Assembly (NCBI GenBank): GCA_003229235.1
Contig: QIIH01000127.1
Location: 1-8,896 of the forward strand
From: Flavobacteriales bacterium
GTDB lineage: Bacteria > Bacteroidota > Bacteroidia > Flavobacteriales > Flavobacteriaceae
DNA length: 8,896 bases
Direction: 5' to 3'
The notes under the pieces were generated by a model that ran no database searches, was not told the DNA's origin, and saw only the letters and a program-made list of their open reading frames with translations. Below are positions 1 through 7,337 of this stretch, one piece after another (positions within the stretch are counted from its first letter, which is position 1; each line of letters begins with the position of its first letter). A program made the translations under genes and the position numbers.

Positions 1-839
1 AACTAACTGATGCCCAAACTCGTATTCCAGTTTTAGAAGAAGAGATAAGATTTTTACTAATTCCTCAAGACCCAGAAGATGCTAAAAATGTCGTGATGGA
101 AATTAGAGCAGGTACTGGAGGAGACGAAGCCAGTATTTTTGCGGGAGATCTATTCAGAATGTACACTAAGTACTGTGAAGGTAGAGGTTGGCGCTGCGAT
201 ATTGTAAGCCTCAATGAAGGTACAGCAGGAGGTTTTAAAGAAGTGATTTTTGAAGTTTCTGGAGAAGATGTGTACGGAACTTTAAAGTTTGAAGCTGGTG
301 TACATCGCGTACAACGTGTTCCTCAAACAGAAACACAAGGTAGAGTACATACCAGTGCTGCTACTGTGATGGTGCTACCTGAGGCCGAAGAGTTTGATTT
401 GCAATTGGATATGAGCGAAGTACGTATTGAGCGTACCACATCAACAGGTCCTGGTGGGCAGTCTGTAAACACAACCTATTCTGCAATTAAGCTGCATCAC
501 GAGCCTACCGGAATGATTGTGAGTTGTCAGGATCAAAAATCTTCTCATAAAAACTTAGAAAAGGCACTTAAGGTGCTTCGTTCACGCTTGTATGAGATAG
601 AACTTGCCAAAAAGCAAGCAGCAGACTCTGAGAAGCGTAAGAGTATGGTTTCTTCGGGGGATAGATCGGCAAAGATTAGAACTTATAATTATTCGCAAGG
701 TCGAGTAACCGATCATCGCATTGGTCTTACACTTTACGATCTTGGGAATATTATTGATGGGGATATTCAAAAAATCATTGACGAACTAATGATGGCAGAA
801 AACACCGAAAAACTTAAAGAAAACAGCGACCTTCTTTAA
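1..839 (+). CDS. prfA: Peptide chain release factor 1 (RF1), 5'-truncated by the window edge
   Basis: Class I release factor that recognises UAA and UAG stop codons in the ribosomal A site and triggers hydrolysis of peptidyl-tRNA. The open frame runs in from the left edge (first full codon at base 3) to TAA at 837-839, giving 278 visible codons; RF1 is usually about 355-360 aa, so roughly 80 N-terminal residues lie outside. The GTG/ATG at 93-98 sits in the middle of conserved RF1 sequence and is not the start. Visible hallmarks are the AGTGGDEA segment, the tripeptide anticodon-like PxT motif (PQT, bases 321-329), which marks RF1 rather than RF2, and the catalytic GGQ loop (bases 453-461) in the context [13 protein letters not shown]. 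The C-terminal domain is complete. The stop overlaps the pyrF start by one base (TAATG), implying co-transcription and translational coupling. Identity is very secure. Confidence 0.97.
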   Translation, partial: LTDAQTRIPVLEEEIRFLLIPQDPEDAKNVVMEIRAGTGGDEASIFAGDLFRMYTKYCEGRGWRCDIVSLNEGTAGGFKEVIFEVSGEDVYGTLKFEAGVHRVQRVPQTETQGRVHTSAATVMVLPEAEEFDLQLDMSEVRIERTTSTGPGGQSVNTTYSAIKLHHEPTGMIVSCQDQKSSHKNLEKALKVLRSRLYEIELAKKQAADSEKRKSMVSSGDRSAKIRTYNYSQGRVTDHRIGLTLYDLGNIIDGDIQKIIDELMMAENTEKLKENSDLL

Positions 840-1657
840 TGACTACACAGCAACTCATAGCACAAATTCGCAAAAAACAATCGTTTTTATGCATTGGGTT
901 AGACGTAGATTTAGAGAAAATACCTGCGTATTTATTACAAGAAGAAGACCCAATCTTCGCTTTTAACAAAGCAATTATTGATGCGACACATCATTTATGT
1001 GTGGCTTATAAACCCAATACTGCCTTTTATGAGGCCTATGGTCTTAAAGGGTGGAGGTCTTTAGAGCGAACCATCGATTATTTAAATGCGAATTATCCTG
1101 AGATATTTACGATAGCAGATGCTAAACGGGGCGATATTGGCAATACTTCTACTCGTTATGCCAAGGCATTTTTCGAGCAAATGGCCTTCGATTCGATTAC
1201 AGTAGCGCCTTATATGGGAAGGGATTCTGTAGAGCCGTTCTTAGCATTTAAAGACAAGCACACCATTTTATTAGCGCTTACCTCTAATCAAGGCGCCTTT
1301 GATTTTCAAACCTTGCGCGTTCCAGACTTAGAACTCTATAAGCGAGTGATTAGTACAAGCGCCAAATGGAAGAATGCTCAGAACTTAATGTATGTGGTAG
1401 GAGCAACCAAAGCAGAGTTTTTGGCTGATATTCGTGAAATTGTTCCTAAAAGTTTCTTGTTAGTTCCTGGGGTTGGAGCACAAGGTGGAAGCTTAGGCGA
1501 AGTTTGTAAATACGGAATGACGTCTGATGTTGGTTTGCTTGTAAATTCTTCTAGAGGAATAATTTATGCTTCAAACGGTCACGATTTTGCAGCAGCAGCA
1601 GCAAAGAAAGCCAGAGAGCTTCGAATGCAAATGAAAGCGATTCTCGATGCTGTTTAA
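839..1657 (+). CDS. pyrF: Orotidine 5'-phosphate decarboxylase (group 2 type)
   Basis: Cytosolic enzyme of the last step of de novo UMP synthesis, converting OMP to UMP and CO2. The 272-aa product has the length of the longer bacterial PyrF subgroup, not the E. coli type of about 240 aa. The catalytic signature is clear: [13 protein letters not shown], with D94, K96 and D99 as the expected charged active-site network. An N-terminal LCIGLDVD strand, the [12 protein letters not shown] segment around residues 57-68, a phosphate-binding VPGVGAQGG loop (about 209-217) and a late arginine in NSSRGI (R239) all fit the TIM-barrel family. The start is set by the TAATG junction with prfA. The 3' end overlaps the next gene by 11 nt. 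No pyrimidine-responsive leader is visible, and regulation probably comes from a promoter upstream of prfA, outside the window. Confidence 0.96.
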   Translation: MTTQQLIAQIRKKQSFLCIGLDVDLEKIPAYLLQEEDPIFAFNKAIIDATHHLCVAYKPNTAFYEAYGLKGWRSLERTIDYLNANYPEIFTIADAKRGDIGNTSTRYAKAFFEQMAFDSITVAPYMGRDSVEPFLAFKDKHTILLALTSNQGAFDFQTLRVPDLELYKRVISTSAKWKNAQNLMYVVGATKAEFLADIREIVPKSFLLVPGVGAQGGSLGEVCKYGMTSDVGLLVNSSRGIIYASNGHDFAAAAAKKARELRMQMKAILDAV

Positions 1658-2441
1658 AGATCAGCTTGGCGATACAATTGAACTTTCACAACCTCCCAAA
1701 CGAATTATTTCGCTTGTACCTTCTCAAACCGAACTGCTGATTTATTTAGGGCTAATAGATAAGTTAGTAGGCATAACTAAGTTTTGTGTTCATCCAACAG
1801 CCCTTCGTGCTCAAAAAACCGTTGTTGGTGGAACCAAACAAGTTAATCTAGAAAAGATAAAGGCCTTAACCCCCGATTTAATTATTGCGAACAAAGAGGA
1901 GAATACTCAGCAAATGGTCGAAGATTTAAAGACTATTTGCCCTGTTTGGGTAAGTGATGTAAATACTTTGGAAGATAATTATTCGCTCATAAATCAATTA
2001 GGTGATCTGTGTGATGTTAAAAAGAAAGCTACACTATTAGTAGGCCGAACAAGAGAAAAACAGCAATTATTTGTTGAAAAAATAAAGGAAGTTCCACTGG
2101 CTTCGGCAGTATATCTTATTTGGAACGAACCAATAATGGGCGCGGGAAGTCCGAGTTTTATCGATGCTCTTTTGCAGTTGAATAAATTCAATAACCTATT
2201 GTCTATTGAGGAATCTCGATACCCACAAGTGGAATTGGTAGCCCTAGAAAAAGCCCAACACATATTACTCTCAAGCGAGCCTTTTCCGTTTACAGAAAAA
2301 CACTTGCATTCTTTTGGTGAAAAGTCAAATGCCACACTTTCGTTAGTAGATGGAGAATACTTTAGCTGGTATGGCTCAAGACTGTTAAAGGCCTTCGATT
2401 ATTTTGAAGAATTGCAACGCAACTTAGGACGAATTAATTAG
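1647..2441 (+). CDS. BtuF-like helical-backbone metal/cobalamin receptor-fold protein, no signal peptide
   Basis: The 264-aa product matches the class III periplasmic-binding fold (Peripla_BP_2 / BtuF-like). An opening strand [15 protein letters not shown] (17-31) is followed by the conserved segment [11 protein letters not shown] (40-50), then GGTK (61-64) and [13 protein letters not shown] (about 74-86); the second lobe begins near [12 protein letters not shown] (about 156-167). Relatives bind cobalamin or metal chelates and deliver them to ABC importers. Unusually, the protein begins directly with [13 protein letters not shown] and has neither a Sec signal nor a lipobox, and no permease or ATPase gene lies nearby. 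It is therefore predicted to be cytosolic, where its ligand and role are unknown. Cys47 and His49 in the FCVHP motif are candidate ligand contacts (inference). It overlaps pyrF by 11 nt, so it is the third gene of the prfA-pyrF operon. Family assignment is secure, function is not. Confidence 0.83.
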   Translation: MLFKDQLGDTIELSQPPKRIISLVPSQTELLIYLGLIDKLVGITKFCVHPTALRAQKTVVGGTKQVNLEKIKALTPDLIIANKEENTQQMVEDLKTICPVWVSDVNTLEDNYSLINQLGDLCDVKKKATLLVGRTREKQQLFVEKIKEVPLASAVYLIWNEPIMGAGSPSFIDALLQLNKFNNLLSIEESRYPQVELVALEKAQHILLSSEPFPFTEKHLHSFGEKSNATLSLVDGEYFSWYGSRLLKAFDYFEELQRNLGRIN

Positions 2442-3133
2442 TCTTGAATCGCGAAAACACGCCGCAATAAGTCTGTAGTTCGAGACGATACTTTGTTTCT
2501 AATCTCTTTTTCTTCGACCGCAATCATGGTATAAACACCTTTAAGTGCCTCTGAATCGGTAAGATCTGGGTTTACCTTATTTACAAAAGGAATGGTATTG
2601 TATTTGGTAATGATATTCTCCCAAATCTGATCTGCACCAACACGCCCAAACGAGCTTTGTATTACAGGATTAAATTTTGAATATAAACTGCTGGAGGTCT
2701 TGCCTTTTAAATAACTTGTTGCAGCATTATCTTGCCCCAATAAAATATTTTTCGCATCGTTAAATGTGATGTCTTTAACCGCATCAACAAAGATTGGAGT
2801 GGCTTCTTTTACTGCATCTTCGGCAGCTCGGTTTAGCGCTTTTATACCTGAGTTGGCAAGGCTCGAAAGCCCGATATCACGTAAGGCTTGATCTACTTTT
2901 TGCAATTCTTCTGGCAATAGAATTTTAACCAACTCATTTCTATAAAAACCATCGGTGGCAGTTAATTTAGTCACTTGCTTATCGATTCCAAAATCTAGTG
3001 CTTGTCTAAGGCCATTCGCCATTTCTTGTGTACTCAAACCTGAAACACCGCCTGGAAGGTTATTTACAACTTGTTGTAACTCTCCGCAGGAGAGGGTAGA
3101 AAAAACAAAAATAATCAATACAAATTTCTTCAT
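2438..3133 (-). CDS. DUF4197 family lipoprotein
   Basis: I recognise this as a DUF4197 protein, a family of unknown function found in Bacteroidota and Proteobacteria. The chosen start (3133) gives 231 aa beginning MKKFVLIIFVFSTLSCGEL: a short lysine-rich n-region, a hydrophobic core and Cys16 in a weak lipobox (TLSC), so a lipid-anchored envelope protein is likely. An in-frame ATG 33 nt upstream would put 11 residues ahead of the signal and lies beyond a promoter-like TATTTTTG at 3156-3163, so it is rejected. Mature-domain hallmarks include the GLSTQEMANGLRQAL start, the LLPEEL segment, DAKNILLGQDNAATSYLK, and the C-terminal RTTDLLRRVF. The conserved stretch before the last helix reads NPDLTDSEALKG and appears about three residues shorter than the family pattern I remember. 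The stop overlaps that of the upstream convergent gene by 4 nt, leaving no room for a dedicated terminator. Confidence 0.87.
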   Translation of the reverse strand: MKKFVLIIFVFSTLSCGELQQVVNNLPGGVSGLSTQEMANGLRQALDFGIDKQVTKLTATDGFYRNELVKILLPEELQKVDQALRDIGLSSLANSGIKALNRAAEDAVKEATPIFVDAVKDITFNDAKNILLGQDNAATSYLKGKTSSSLYSKFNPVIQSSFGRVGADQIWENIITKYNTIPFVNKVNPDLTDSEALKGVYTMIAVEEKEIRNKVSSRTTDLLRRVFAIQD

Positions 3134-3155
3134 GACTTGGGATTTTAGGATATAG

Positions 3156-3163
3156 CAAAAATA
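3156..3163 (-). promoter_or_regulatory. Candidate -7 element for the DUF4197 gene
   Basis: Read on the minus strand this is TATTTTTG, an exact match to the Bacteroidota -7 consensus TAnnTTTG. Transcription would start a few bases downstream, about 16 nt before the ATG at 3133. No TTG lies at the ideal -33 distance, so support is the -7 match and position only. It favours the start at 3133 over the one at 3166. Confidence 0.4.
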
Positions 3164-3185
3164 CAAAAATCAGCCGCAAATATTG

Positions 3186-3193
3186 TACCTTAG
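3186..3193 (+). promoter_or_regulatory. Weak candidate upstream promoter (P1) for the icmF leader
   Basis: TACCTTAG differs by one base from TAnnTTTG. A start a few bases downstream would fall at about 3199, the foot of the large inverted repeat beginning at 3200, so the whole structured leader and the short ORF would be transcribed. No TTG lies at the proper -33 spacing, so this is speculative. Confidence 0.22.
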
Positions 3194-3233
3194 CGCTTTA
3201 ACTCGCTTTATGCATTAGACCTTCGTAATGAGG

Positions 3234-3248
3234 GTTTAAACACCAATA
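3234..3248 (+). repeat. Direct repeat copy 1 (leader of the short ORF)
   Basis: GTTTAAACACCAATA, identical over 15 nt to 3368-3382 and offset by exactly 134 nt. It is followed by 7 nt and then the ATG at 3256. Its 3236-3244 part pairs with 3327-3336. Confidence 0.9.
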
Positions 3249-3255
3249 AAATAAG

Positions 3256-3336
3256 ATGTTTTCCTTACTAAATCATAGCATCACTATGGTGAGAGAAGAA
3301 AACATAGCACAGCGACTTATTTTGCAGGTGTTTTAA
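3256..3336 (+). CDS. Possible 26-aa leader peptide upstream of icmF
   Basis: A short open frame from ATG 3256 to TAA 3334-3336 lies entirely within the structured leader. The peptide begins MFSLLNHSITMV and ends AQRLILQVF. Nine of its 26 residues are Leu, Ile or Val, and four of the last six are LIL and V, notable ahead of a gene for branched-chain acyl-CoA metabolism but not statistically strong. Its ATG follows the same 15-nt sequence, at the same 7-nt spacing, as the icmF ATG. Its last codons and stop coincide with the segment (3327-3336) able to pair with either leader copy. I recognise no homologue. It might be a regulatory leader peptide, a chance ORF, or the remnant of an inserted sequence. 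The promoter match at 3320-3351 would not transcribe it. Confidence 0.3.
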   Translation: MFSLLNHSITMVREENIAQRLILQVF

Positions 3337-3351
3337 GCAGTAATAGATTTG
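3320..3351 (+). promoter_or_regulatory. Candidate icmF promoter (P2), Bacteroidota type
   Basis: TTTTG at 3320-3324 and TAGATTTG at 3344-3351 are separated by 19 nt. This matches the -33 (TTG) and -7 (TAnnTTTG) consensus in both sequence and spacing and is the best promoter match in the window. The expected start, around 3356-3358, falls within the right arm of the 19-bp inverted repeat, leaving a leader of about 30 nt before the icmF ATG. A protein bound to that arm would block initiation or early elongation. Confidence 0.55.
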
Positions 3352-3367
3352 CTAATGCATAAAGCGA

Positions 3368-3382
3368 GTTTAAACACCAATA
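3368..3382 (+). repeat. Direct repeat copy 2 (leader of icmF)
   Basis: GTTTAAACACCAATA, the second exact copy of 3234-3248, ends 7 nt before the icmF ATG at 3390. Its first three bases are shared with the right arm of the 19-bp inverted repeat. The AAACACC part (3372-3378) can pair with GGTGTTT at 3327-3333. Confidence 0.9.
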
Positions 3383-3389
3383 TAAACTA

Positions 3390-6300
3390 ATGCTTCAAGC
3401 AACACCTTATAAACCTAAAAACAAAGTTAGAATAGTAACTGCCGCTTCACTTTTTGATGGCCACGATGCTGCCATTAACATCATGCGTCGTATTATTCAG
3501 AGTACGGGAGTAGAAGTGATTCATTTAGGGCACGATCGCTCTGTAGAAGAGGTTGTTAATACAGCAATTCAAGAAGATGCCAATGCCATAGCATTGACGT
3601 CGTATCAGGGTGGGCATAACGAGTACTTTCGTTATATGTACGATTTGTTGCAAGAAAAAGGAGCAGGTCATATTAAGATATTTGGTGGGGGTGGGGGTGT
3701 GATTCTTCCAGAAGAGATTAAAGCTTTAATGGACTACGGAATCACTAAAATTTATTCGCCAGACGATGGTCGAAAGATGGGCCTTCAAGGAATGATTAAC
3801 GACCTTGTTAAAACATCCGATTTTCCTGTTGGAGATTCATTAAATGGCGAAGTAGATGAACTCGAAAATAAAGTGCCAGGAGCTATTGCTAGAATCATTT
3901 CATCGGCAGAGAATTTTCCAGAAGTCTCTAAAGCGACGATGGATGTAATTCATTCCAAAAATAAAAATTCTACAACTCCAGTACTTGGGATTACAGGTAC
4001 CGGGGGATCAGGAAAATCTAGTTTAGTAGACGAGCTCGTACGTAGATTTTTAGTAGATTTTCCAGAAAAAACTATTGGGCTTATCTCTGTAGATCCTTCT
4101 AAACGTAAAACCGGTGGAGCATTGCTGGGCGATCGTATACGGATGAATGCGATTAATTCGCCGCGAGTTTATATGCGTTCTTTAGCGACAAGACAGAGCA
4201 ATTTAGCCTTGTCTAAATATGTGCAAGAAGCTATCGAGGTATTAAAGGCGGCAAATTTTGATATAATTATTCTAGAAACATCTGGGATTGGGCAAAGTGA
4301 TACAGAGATTATAGAACACTCTGATGTGTCTTTATATGTAATGACTCCGGAGTTTGGTGCCGCTACTCAATTAGAGAAGATTGATATGCTCGATTTTGCA
4401 GATATCGTGGCAATAAATAAATTTGACAAGCGTGGAGCCTTAGATGCACTTCGCGATGTAAAAAAGCAATACGTGCGCAATCATGGTTTATGGCACGAAA
4501 ATCACGACAATCTTCCTGTTTACGGTACTATCGCTTCTCAGTTTAACGATCCAGGAATGAACACCTTGTATCGTAAAGTTATGGATACACTGGTAGAGAA
4601 AGCATCGGCCGATTTAAATAGCACTTATACCATCTCAAGCGAGATGAGCGAAAAGATATTTATAATTCCTCCAGCAAGAACGCGTTATTTATCAGAAATC
4701 GCTGAGACCAATCGCGGCTACGATAATAAAGCAAATGTGCAGGTAGAAGTGGCTCAAAAGCTTTATGGAATTTATAAAACGCTCTGTTCTGTTTTAGAAA
4801 TTGACGCCAAAATTGCGAAGGTGTCACTCTTAGATACGAATGGAATTGTTGAGGTTGAATTACAGGCACATCTAAACTCAGATAACGAGTTATTTGTCGG
4901 GCTCCTTAAAAAGGAATTCGATAAAGTAAAAATGGATTTAGATCCTTATAACTGGGAAGTATTAATGCAGTGGGATGCTAAAGTGTCTCGCTATAAAGAT
5001 CCGGTCTACAGTTTTAAAGTTCGCAACAAGGAGATAAAAATTGACACGCATACAAAATCGCTATCTCAGAGCGATATCCCTAAAGTAGCCTTGCCAAAGT
5101 ATGAGGCTTGGGGAGAAGTATTAAAATGGTGTTTACAAGAAAATGTACCTGGCGAGTTCCCGTTTACTGCAGGGCTTTATCCGTTTAAAAGAACTGGAGA
5201 AGATCCAGCGAGAATGTTTGCTGGAGAAGGGGGTCCAGAACGCACCAATAGACGGTTTCATTATGTGAGTATGGGTCTGGATGCCAAGCGGTTATCTACG
5301 GCTTTTGACAGTGTAACTTTATATGGTAACGACCCTGGTCTTAGGCCAGATATTTATGGTAAAATCGGGAATGCTGGTGTTTCTATTTGTTGTCTAGACG
5401 ATGCGAAAAAATTATATTCTGGGTTCGACTTGAGCAACCCGATGACGTCTGTAAGTATGACGATTAATGGGCCAGCTCCTATGTTGCTTGCCTTTTTTAT
5501 GAATGCTGCTATCGACCAGAATTGTGAAAAACACATCACAGAAAAGGGTCTCGAAAAAGAAGTAGCCGTAAAAATTAAGGCGTTGTACAAAGGTAAAAAG
5601 CGTCCAGAATATTACGGTGATTTACCAGAAGGAAACAACGGATTGGGTCTTATGTTACTCGGAGTAACTGGAGATCAAGTACTGGAATTGGATGTATACA
5701 ACAAAATTAAAACCGAAACTTTACAGCAAGTTAGAGGTACTGTGCAGGCCGATATATTAAAAGAAGATCAGGCACAAAACACATGTATTTTCTCGACAGA
5801 GTTTGCGCTTAGATTGATGGGAGATGTGCAAGAGTATTTTATCGAAAAGCAAGTGCGGAACTTCTATTCCGTTTCAATTTCTGGATATCATATTGCCGAG
5901 GCTGGAGCAAATCCGATTACACAATTGGCGTTAACGCTATCCAATGGATTTACTTATGTTGAGTATTACCTTAGTCGTGGAATGGATATTAATAAGTTTG
6001 GACCCAATTTATCGTTCTTCTTTAGCAACGGAATCGACCCAGAATATGCTGTTATAGGACGAGTAGCCAGAAAAATTTGGGCTAAGGCCTTAAAGCATAA
6101 ATATGCAGCCAATCCTAGGGCGCAAATGCTTAAATATCATATTCAGACATCAGGACGTAGCTTACATGCTCAGGAAATCGACTTTAACGATATTAGAACA
6201 ACCCTACAGGCCTTGTACGCGATTTACGACAATTGTAATTCGTTACATACCAATGCTTACGACGAAGCCATTACAACACCTACAGAAGAAAGTGTGAGGA

Positions 6301-6833
6301 GGGCTATGGCTATTCAACTTATTATAAACAAAGAGTTGGGCTTGGCAAAAAACGAAAACCCTATTCAAGGAGCTTTTATCATCGAAGAACTCACAGACTT
6401 GGTTGAAGCAGCCGTTCTTACAGAATTTGATCGCATCACAGAACGCGGCGGTGTTTTAGGCGCTATGGAAACTATGTATCAGCGTTCTAAAATTCAAGAA
6501 GAGAGTTTGTATTATGAGACCTTAAAGCATAATGGCGAATTCCCTATTATCGGGGTTAATACATTTTTAAGCAGTACAGGTTCGCCAACGGTTCAGCCTG
6601 CAGAGGTGATTAGAGCCACAGAAGAAGAGAAGCAAGCACAAATTGACACACTGGAAAATCTCAAGAAGTATTTTGCACAAGAAACCCCCGAATTACTGGC
6701 AAGCTTGCAAACAAAGGCAATTGAGAACGAAAATATTTTTGAAGCTTTGATGGAAGTATGTAAGAAGTGTTCGTTAGGAGAAATCACACATTCGTTGTTC
6801 GAAGTAGGAGGGCAGTATCGTCGTAATATGTAA
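3390..6833 (+). CDS. icmF: Fused isobutyryl-CoA mutase IcmF (B12-binding, G-protein chaperone and mutase domains)
   Basis: A 1147-aa adenosylcobalamin enzyme that interconverts isobutyryl-CoA and n-butyryl-CoA by radical carbon-skeleton rearrangement, with a built-in GTPase that manages cofactor loading. Domain order is that of IcmF. The N-terminal B12-binding domain (about 12-145) carries DGHDAA with His25 as lower cobalt ligand, the SYQGGH segment and a GGGGG loop. The MeaB-like GTPase (about 195-420) has the P-loop GTGGSGKSS (203-211), the ETSGIGQSD switch (296-304) and NKFD (343-346). A linker and the TIM-barrel mutase domain (about 570 to the end) follow. Substrate-pocket residues are of the Icm type: Phe599 in [18 protein letters not shown], and Gln796 in QAQNTC, where methylmalonyl-CoA mutases carry Tyr and Arg. 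The C-terminus GGQYRRNM is intact, so the gene is full length. It stands alone with its own promoter region, and no cobalamin-riboswitch B12 box was recognised upstream. Related mutases acting on other branched acyl-CoAs cannot be excluded. Confidence 0.95.
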   Translation: MLQATPYKPKNKVRIVTAASLFDGHDAAINIMRRIIQSTGVEVIHLGHDRSVEEVVNTAIQEDANAIALTSYQGGHNEYFRYMYDLLQEKGAGHIKIFGGGGGVILPEEIKALMDYGITKIYSPDDGRKMGLQGMINDLVKTSDFPVGDSLNGEVDELENKVPGAIARIISSAENFPEVSKATMDVIHSKNKNSTTPVLGITGTGGSGKSSLVDELVRRFLVDFPEKTIGLISVDPSKRKTGGALLGDRIRMNAINSPRVYMRSLATRQSNLALSKYVQEAIEVLKAANFDIIILETSGIGQSDTEIIEHSDVSLYVMTPEFGAATQLEKIDMLDFADIVAINKFDKRGALDALRDVKKQYVRNHGLWHENHDNLPVYGTIASQFNDPGMNTLYRKVMDTLVEKASADLNSTYTISSEMSEKIFIIPPARTRYLSEIAETNRGYDNKANVQVEVAQKLYGIYKTLCSVLEIDAKIAKVSLLDTNGIVEVELQAHLNSDNELFVGLLKKEFDKVKMDLDPYNWEVLMQWDAKVSRYKDPVYSFKVRNKEIKIDTHTKSLSQSDIPKVALPKYEAWGEVLKWCLQENVPGEFPFTAGLYPFKRTGEDPARMFAGEGGPERTNRRFHYVSMGLDAKRLSTAFDSVTLYGNDPGLRPDIYGKIGNAGVSICCLDDAKKLYSGFDLSNPMTSVSMTINGPAPMLLAFFMNAAIDQNCEKHITEKGLEKEVAVKIKALYKGKKRPEYYGDLPEGNNGLGLMLLGVTGDQVLELDVYNKIKTETLQQVRGTVQADILKEDQAQNTCIFSTEFALRLMGDVQEYFIEKQVRNFYSVSISGYHIAEAGANPITQLALTLSNGFTYVEYYLSRGMDINKFGPNLSFFFSNGIDPEYAVIGRVARKIWAKALKHKYAANPRAQMLKYHIQTSGRSLHAQEIDFNDIRTTLQALYAIYDNCNSLHTNAYDEAITTPTEESVRRAMAIQLIINKELGLAKNENPIQGAFIIEELTDLVEAAVLTEFDRITERGGVLGAMETMYQRSKIQEESLYYETLKHNGEFPIIGVNTFLSSTGSPTVQPAEVIRATEEEKQAQIDTLENLKKYFAQETPELLASLQTKAIENENIFEALMEVCKKCSLGEITHSLFEVGGQYRRNM

Positions 6834-6855
6834 GAACTCAGGTTAAGAGATTGTT

Positions 6856-7275
6856 CTAAAAAGTAAGCATCCAATTGCGTTGCAATTTTCTAAACTTTTT
6901 TAATTCTGAACGTAAAAGTGGTAGAAACTCAGACCCGTTACTATTTGCACCTTCGAGGCGTTCGCAGTTTTTGTTTAGCATAGAAGCCAATCTAGATACA
7001 TAGGCAGCATGCTTATATTTAATCTCGCTTAGAGAGTTTTGCTCAGCTTTAAGAATTTCTGGCCCAAGGGAAACAGATTGCTGAACAATATCACCTGAGA
7101 AATAAATATGAGGATCTTCACTACCATCACTTTTTATCACAGCAAGATCTTCAGACAAATAGTCTGCGATGCTTCGCGAAAGCATAAAGATATCTACCGC
7201 CTTTTTGTAAATAGGCGATTGCTGCATATGGCTTGGCAAATTAGGTATCATAGCAATTAACTCAGTCTGAGCCAT
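6856..7275 (-). CDS. Small helical protein of unknown function, possible four-helix bundle
   Basis: A 139-aa soluble product without signal peptide or membrane segment. Four helix-prone stretches can be read: about 22-40 (IYKKAVDIFMLSRSIADYL), 56-78 (containing SGDIVQQSVSLGPEILKAE), 85-108 (IKYKHAAYVSRLASMLNKN) and 116-139 (rich in Lys and Arg). The Lys-Ala opening, a central I-QQSVS segment and a later heptad-like stretch loosely recall the four-helix-bundle proteins related to the 23S rRNA intervening-sequence family, but this is distant and unproven. It lies convergent to icmF (22-nt gap, no visible hairpin terminator) and divergent from the Lrp-type regulator across 106 bp, so that regulator may control it. 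Met9 or Met17 are possible alternative starts, since a promoter-like -7 element lies only a few bases before the first ATG. The function is unknown. Confidence 0.62.
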   Translation of the reverse strand: MAQTELIAMIPNLPSHMQQSPIYKKAVDIFMLSRSIADYLSEDLAVIKSDGSEDPHIYFSGDIVQQSVSLGPEILKAEQNSLSEIKYKHAAYVSRLASMLNKNCERLEGANSNGSEFLPLLRSELKKFRKLQRNWMLTF

Positions 7276-7283
7276 TATTGTAT

Positions 7284-7291
7284 CAAATTTA
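7284..7291 (-). promoter_or_regulatory. Candidate -7 element for the small helical protein
   Basis: On the minus strand this reads TAAATTTG, an exact TAnnTTTG match. The implied start falls 2-4 nt before the ATG at 7275, meaning an almost leaderless mRNA or use of a downstream Met. No TTG is seen at the -33 distance. Confidence 0.4.
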
Positions 7292-7306
7292 GTAAGAACT
7301 ACTTAC
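7292..7306. promoter_or_regulatory. Short dyad between divergent genes
   Basis: GTAAG-AACTA-CTTAC, a 5-bp inverted repeat with a 5-nt centre, lies immediately upstream of the minus-strand -7 element, a suitable place for a regulator. Arms this short could arise by chance. Confidence 0.25.
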
Positions 7307-7337
7307 ATGAGTCTATAATATTTAAAGATAAATGCTT

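Larger units (their letters stand above)
3200..3370. repeat. Nested inverted-repeat element upstream of icmF
   Basis: The outer arms, 3200-3218 (AACTCGCTTTATGCATTAG) and 3352-3370, are a perfect 19-bp inverted repeat. Inside it lie further pairings in nested order. First, 3236-3244 pairs with 3327-3336 (7 bp AAACACC/GGTGTTT plus 2 bp after a one-base bulge). Next, 3248-3255 pairs with 3316-3323 (8 bp, AAAATAAG/CTTATTTT), separated from the former by a 3x3 internal loop. Then 3256-3263 pairs with 3298-3305 (8 bp, ATGTTTTC/GAAAACAT). The tip is CATAG/CTATG (3274-3278/3284-3288) around a 5-nt loop. The 171 bp can therefore fold into one long rod in RNA, or a cruciform in DNA. It could be a structured mRNA leader, an operator pair or a MITE-like repeat; no transposase and no convincing target-site duplication are visible. 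Confidence 0.8.

Noticed and set aside
1589..1603. Five tandem GCA triplets near the end of pyrF as a phase-variable repeat
   Set aside because: They encode an alanine run in a C-terminal helix. Changes of whole triplets would not shift the frame, and five units are too few to suggest phase variation.
1994..2335. Open frame of 113 codons on the minus strand inside the BtuF-like gene
   Set aside because: It is antisense to a clearly conserved protein, and its translation has no recognisable domain or start context.
3200..3370. Classical insertion sequence or complete MITE
   Set aside because: No transposase is encoded, the arms continue inward as a nested palindrome, and no clear target-site duplication flanks them. 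Kept only as one possible explanation of the element.
3167..3389. Cobalamin riboswitch ahead of the B12-dependent icmF
   Set aside because: No recognisable B12 box or riboswitch core sequence was seen; the structure present is a long rod-like palindrome of a different kind.
3684..3697. G-rich run (GGTGGGGGTGGGGG) as a G-quadruplex
   Set aside because: It encodes the glycine-rich loop of the B12-binding domain in IcmF and has only three G runs, so the coding constraint explains it.
5354..5590. Minus-strand open frame within icmF
   Set aside because: It is fully antisense to the conserved mutase domain and shows no protein-like features of its own.
6834..6855. Intrinsic terminator between icmF and the convergent small gene
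   Set aside because: The 22-nt gap contains no GC-rich stem or T-tract on either strand.
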